Shown here: piece by piece, positions 6,422 through 6,719 of the stretch
How the letters are laid out: each line of letters opens with the position of its first letter
Position numbering within the stretch: the stretch's first letter is position 1
The notes under the pieces: generated by a model
Database searches by the model: none
Seen by the model: the letters and a program-made list of their open reading frames with translations, nothing else
What the model was told of the DNA's origin: nothing
Origin: Methanoregulaceae archaeon
GTDB lineage: Archaea > Halobacteriota > Methanomicrobia > Methanomicrobiales > Methanospirillaceae
Direction: 5' to 3'
DNA: 6,719 bases
NCBI GenBank assembly: GCA_013331215.1
Contig: DUGU01000284.1
Span: 2,469-9,187, forward strand
Translations under genes and position numbers: made by a program

Positions 6422-6595
6422 TCACCGTCGTCCACCGCCGATGCGCTCTCCGGAGAAGACGCCTGCACCTCCGCCCAGGTTGTGGCCTCCACTGACAACC
6501 GCCCACGTGACGAGCGGCCTGAGGTTCCGATCCGCAGAGATCTCGAGGTCGAAAACTGTCCCGGAATGGATGTTTGGGGCCTCCTTACGGCTCAT
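6422..6595 (-). CDS. Possible 57-residue hypothetical protein
   Basis: The frame starts ATG-AGC at 6595 and ends TGA at 6422-6424, giving 57 residues with the central stretch TVFDLEISADRNLRPLVTWA and a glycine-rich end (GGHNLGGGAGVFSG). I do not recognise a family. The central part has a normal amino-acid balance, unlike the arginine- and proline-rich shadow frames of this GC-rich DNA. A TATA-like element lies 27 bases upstream of the ATG, the same spacing as for the flavoprotein gene. Against it are the small size, the lack of known relatives and its position between two kinase tails, where it could be the rest of a decayed gene. An overlapping plus-strand frame at 6356-6616 is the competing reading and looks less protein-like. 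Confidence 0.3.
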   Translation of the reverse strand: MSRKEAPNIHSGTVFDLEISADRNLRPLVTWAVVSGGHNLGGGAGVFSGERIGGGRR

Positions 6596-6615
6596 GGACC
6601 CGACATTGTCAGTTG

Positions 6616-6627
6616 AGAATTTAATGA
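6616..6627 (-). promoter_or_regulatory. Possible archaeal TATA box
   Basis: On the minus strand this stretch reads cattaaattctc, centred about 27 bases before the ATG at 6595. It is the most A/T-rich spot between the two kinase genes and would drive the 57-residue frame as a leaderless message. Confidence 0.35.
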
Positions 6628-6692
6628 TTGTGATGGAATGGCTCCCGTTCCCGACGGCGTTGGCACCTCTCCGCCGCAGGTGGCCGTCCGGC

Positions 6693-6719
6693 TCACGCGG
6701 CCGGGAGGGTGAAGAAGAA
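6693..6719 (-). CDS. 3' end of a second histidine kinase, cut by the window edge
   Basis: On the minus strand the last eight codons read FFFTLPAA and are followed by TGA at 6693-6695. The 23 bases 6697-6719 are identical to 4297-4319, the 3' end of the intact kinase. The gene body lies beyond the window, so it is either another full kinase, probably a close paralogue, or one more tail fragment. No frameshift is seen in the visible part. Confidence 0.6.
   Translation of the reverse strand, partial: FFFTLPAA

Noticed and set aside
6356..6616. Plus-strand open frame of 86 codons
   Set aside because: It overlaps tail remnant R3 and the opposing 57-residue frame, and has no upstream TATA box, ribosome binding site or family motif.
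1..6719. CRISPR array, tRNA or rRNA gene, insertion sequence, integrase
   Set aside because: No regularly spaced repeats, cloverleaf sequence, rRNA motif or transposase/recombinase motif was seen. The only repeats are the kinase tails and short palindromes.

Overview
The window is GC-rich and looks like a chromosomal segment of a methanogenic archaeon, probably Methanomicrobiales (a Methanoculleus, Methanofollis or Methanoregula relative). This rests on archaeal TATA boxes placed for leaderless transcripts, a small DUF5654-type membrane protein, a soluble multi-PAS histidine kinase, and a 2-hydroxyacyl-CoA-dehydratase-like protein paired with its ATPase activator. The assignment is an inference from gene content, not from a marker gene.

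Layout. Bases 1-233 (+) hold the decayed 3' end of a SAM methyltransferase gene with two frameshifts. Bases 482-2433 (+) are a two-gene operon with a 4-nt stop/start overlap: a double-cubane-type reductase of the HgdB family, then its HgdC/BadF-type ATPase activator. Bases 2754-3350 (+) encode an NADPH-dependent FMN reductase family flavoprotein. Bases 3876-4109 (+) encode a 77-residue protein with two membrane segments. Bases 4293-6092 (-) encode a 599-residue cytoplasmic PAS sensor histidine kinase. Bases 6422-6595 (-) may encode a 57-residue protein. Bases 6693-6719 (-) are the last eight codons and stop of a second histidine kinase cut by the window edge.

The most unusual signal lies between the genes. 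Three intergenic gaps hold a decayed piece of a histidine-kinase 3' end, all on the minus strand: 2624-2703, 3641-3716 and 6296-6397. A weaker candidate lies at 288-350. The three clear pieces run from the RHGG/RHGD segment to the FTLPA(A/V) end, about 72-76 bp. With the intact kinase tail and the edge tail, the region reads as tail-gene-tail-gene. It could be an eroded kinase array, or kinase tails could act as homology sites at which single genes were exchanged. The sequence alone does not decide between these.

Functionally, the reductase and activator form one ATP-driven low-potential redox system of unknown substrate. The flavoprotein next to them could be a redox partner, but it has its own promoter. 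The kinase has no response regulator in the window.
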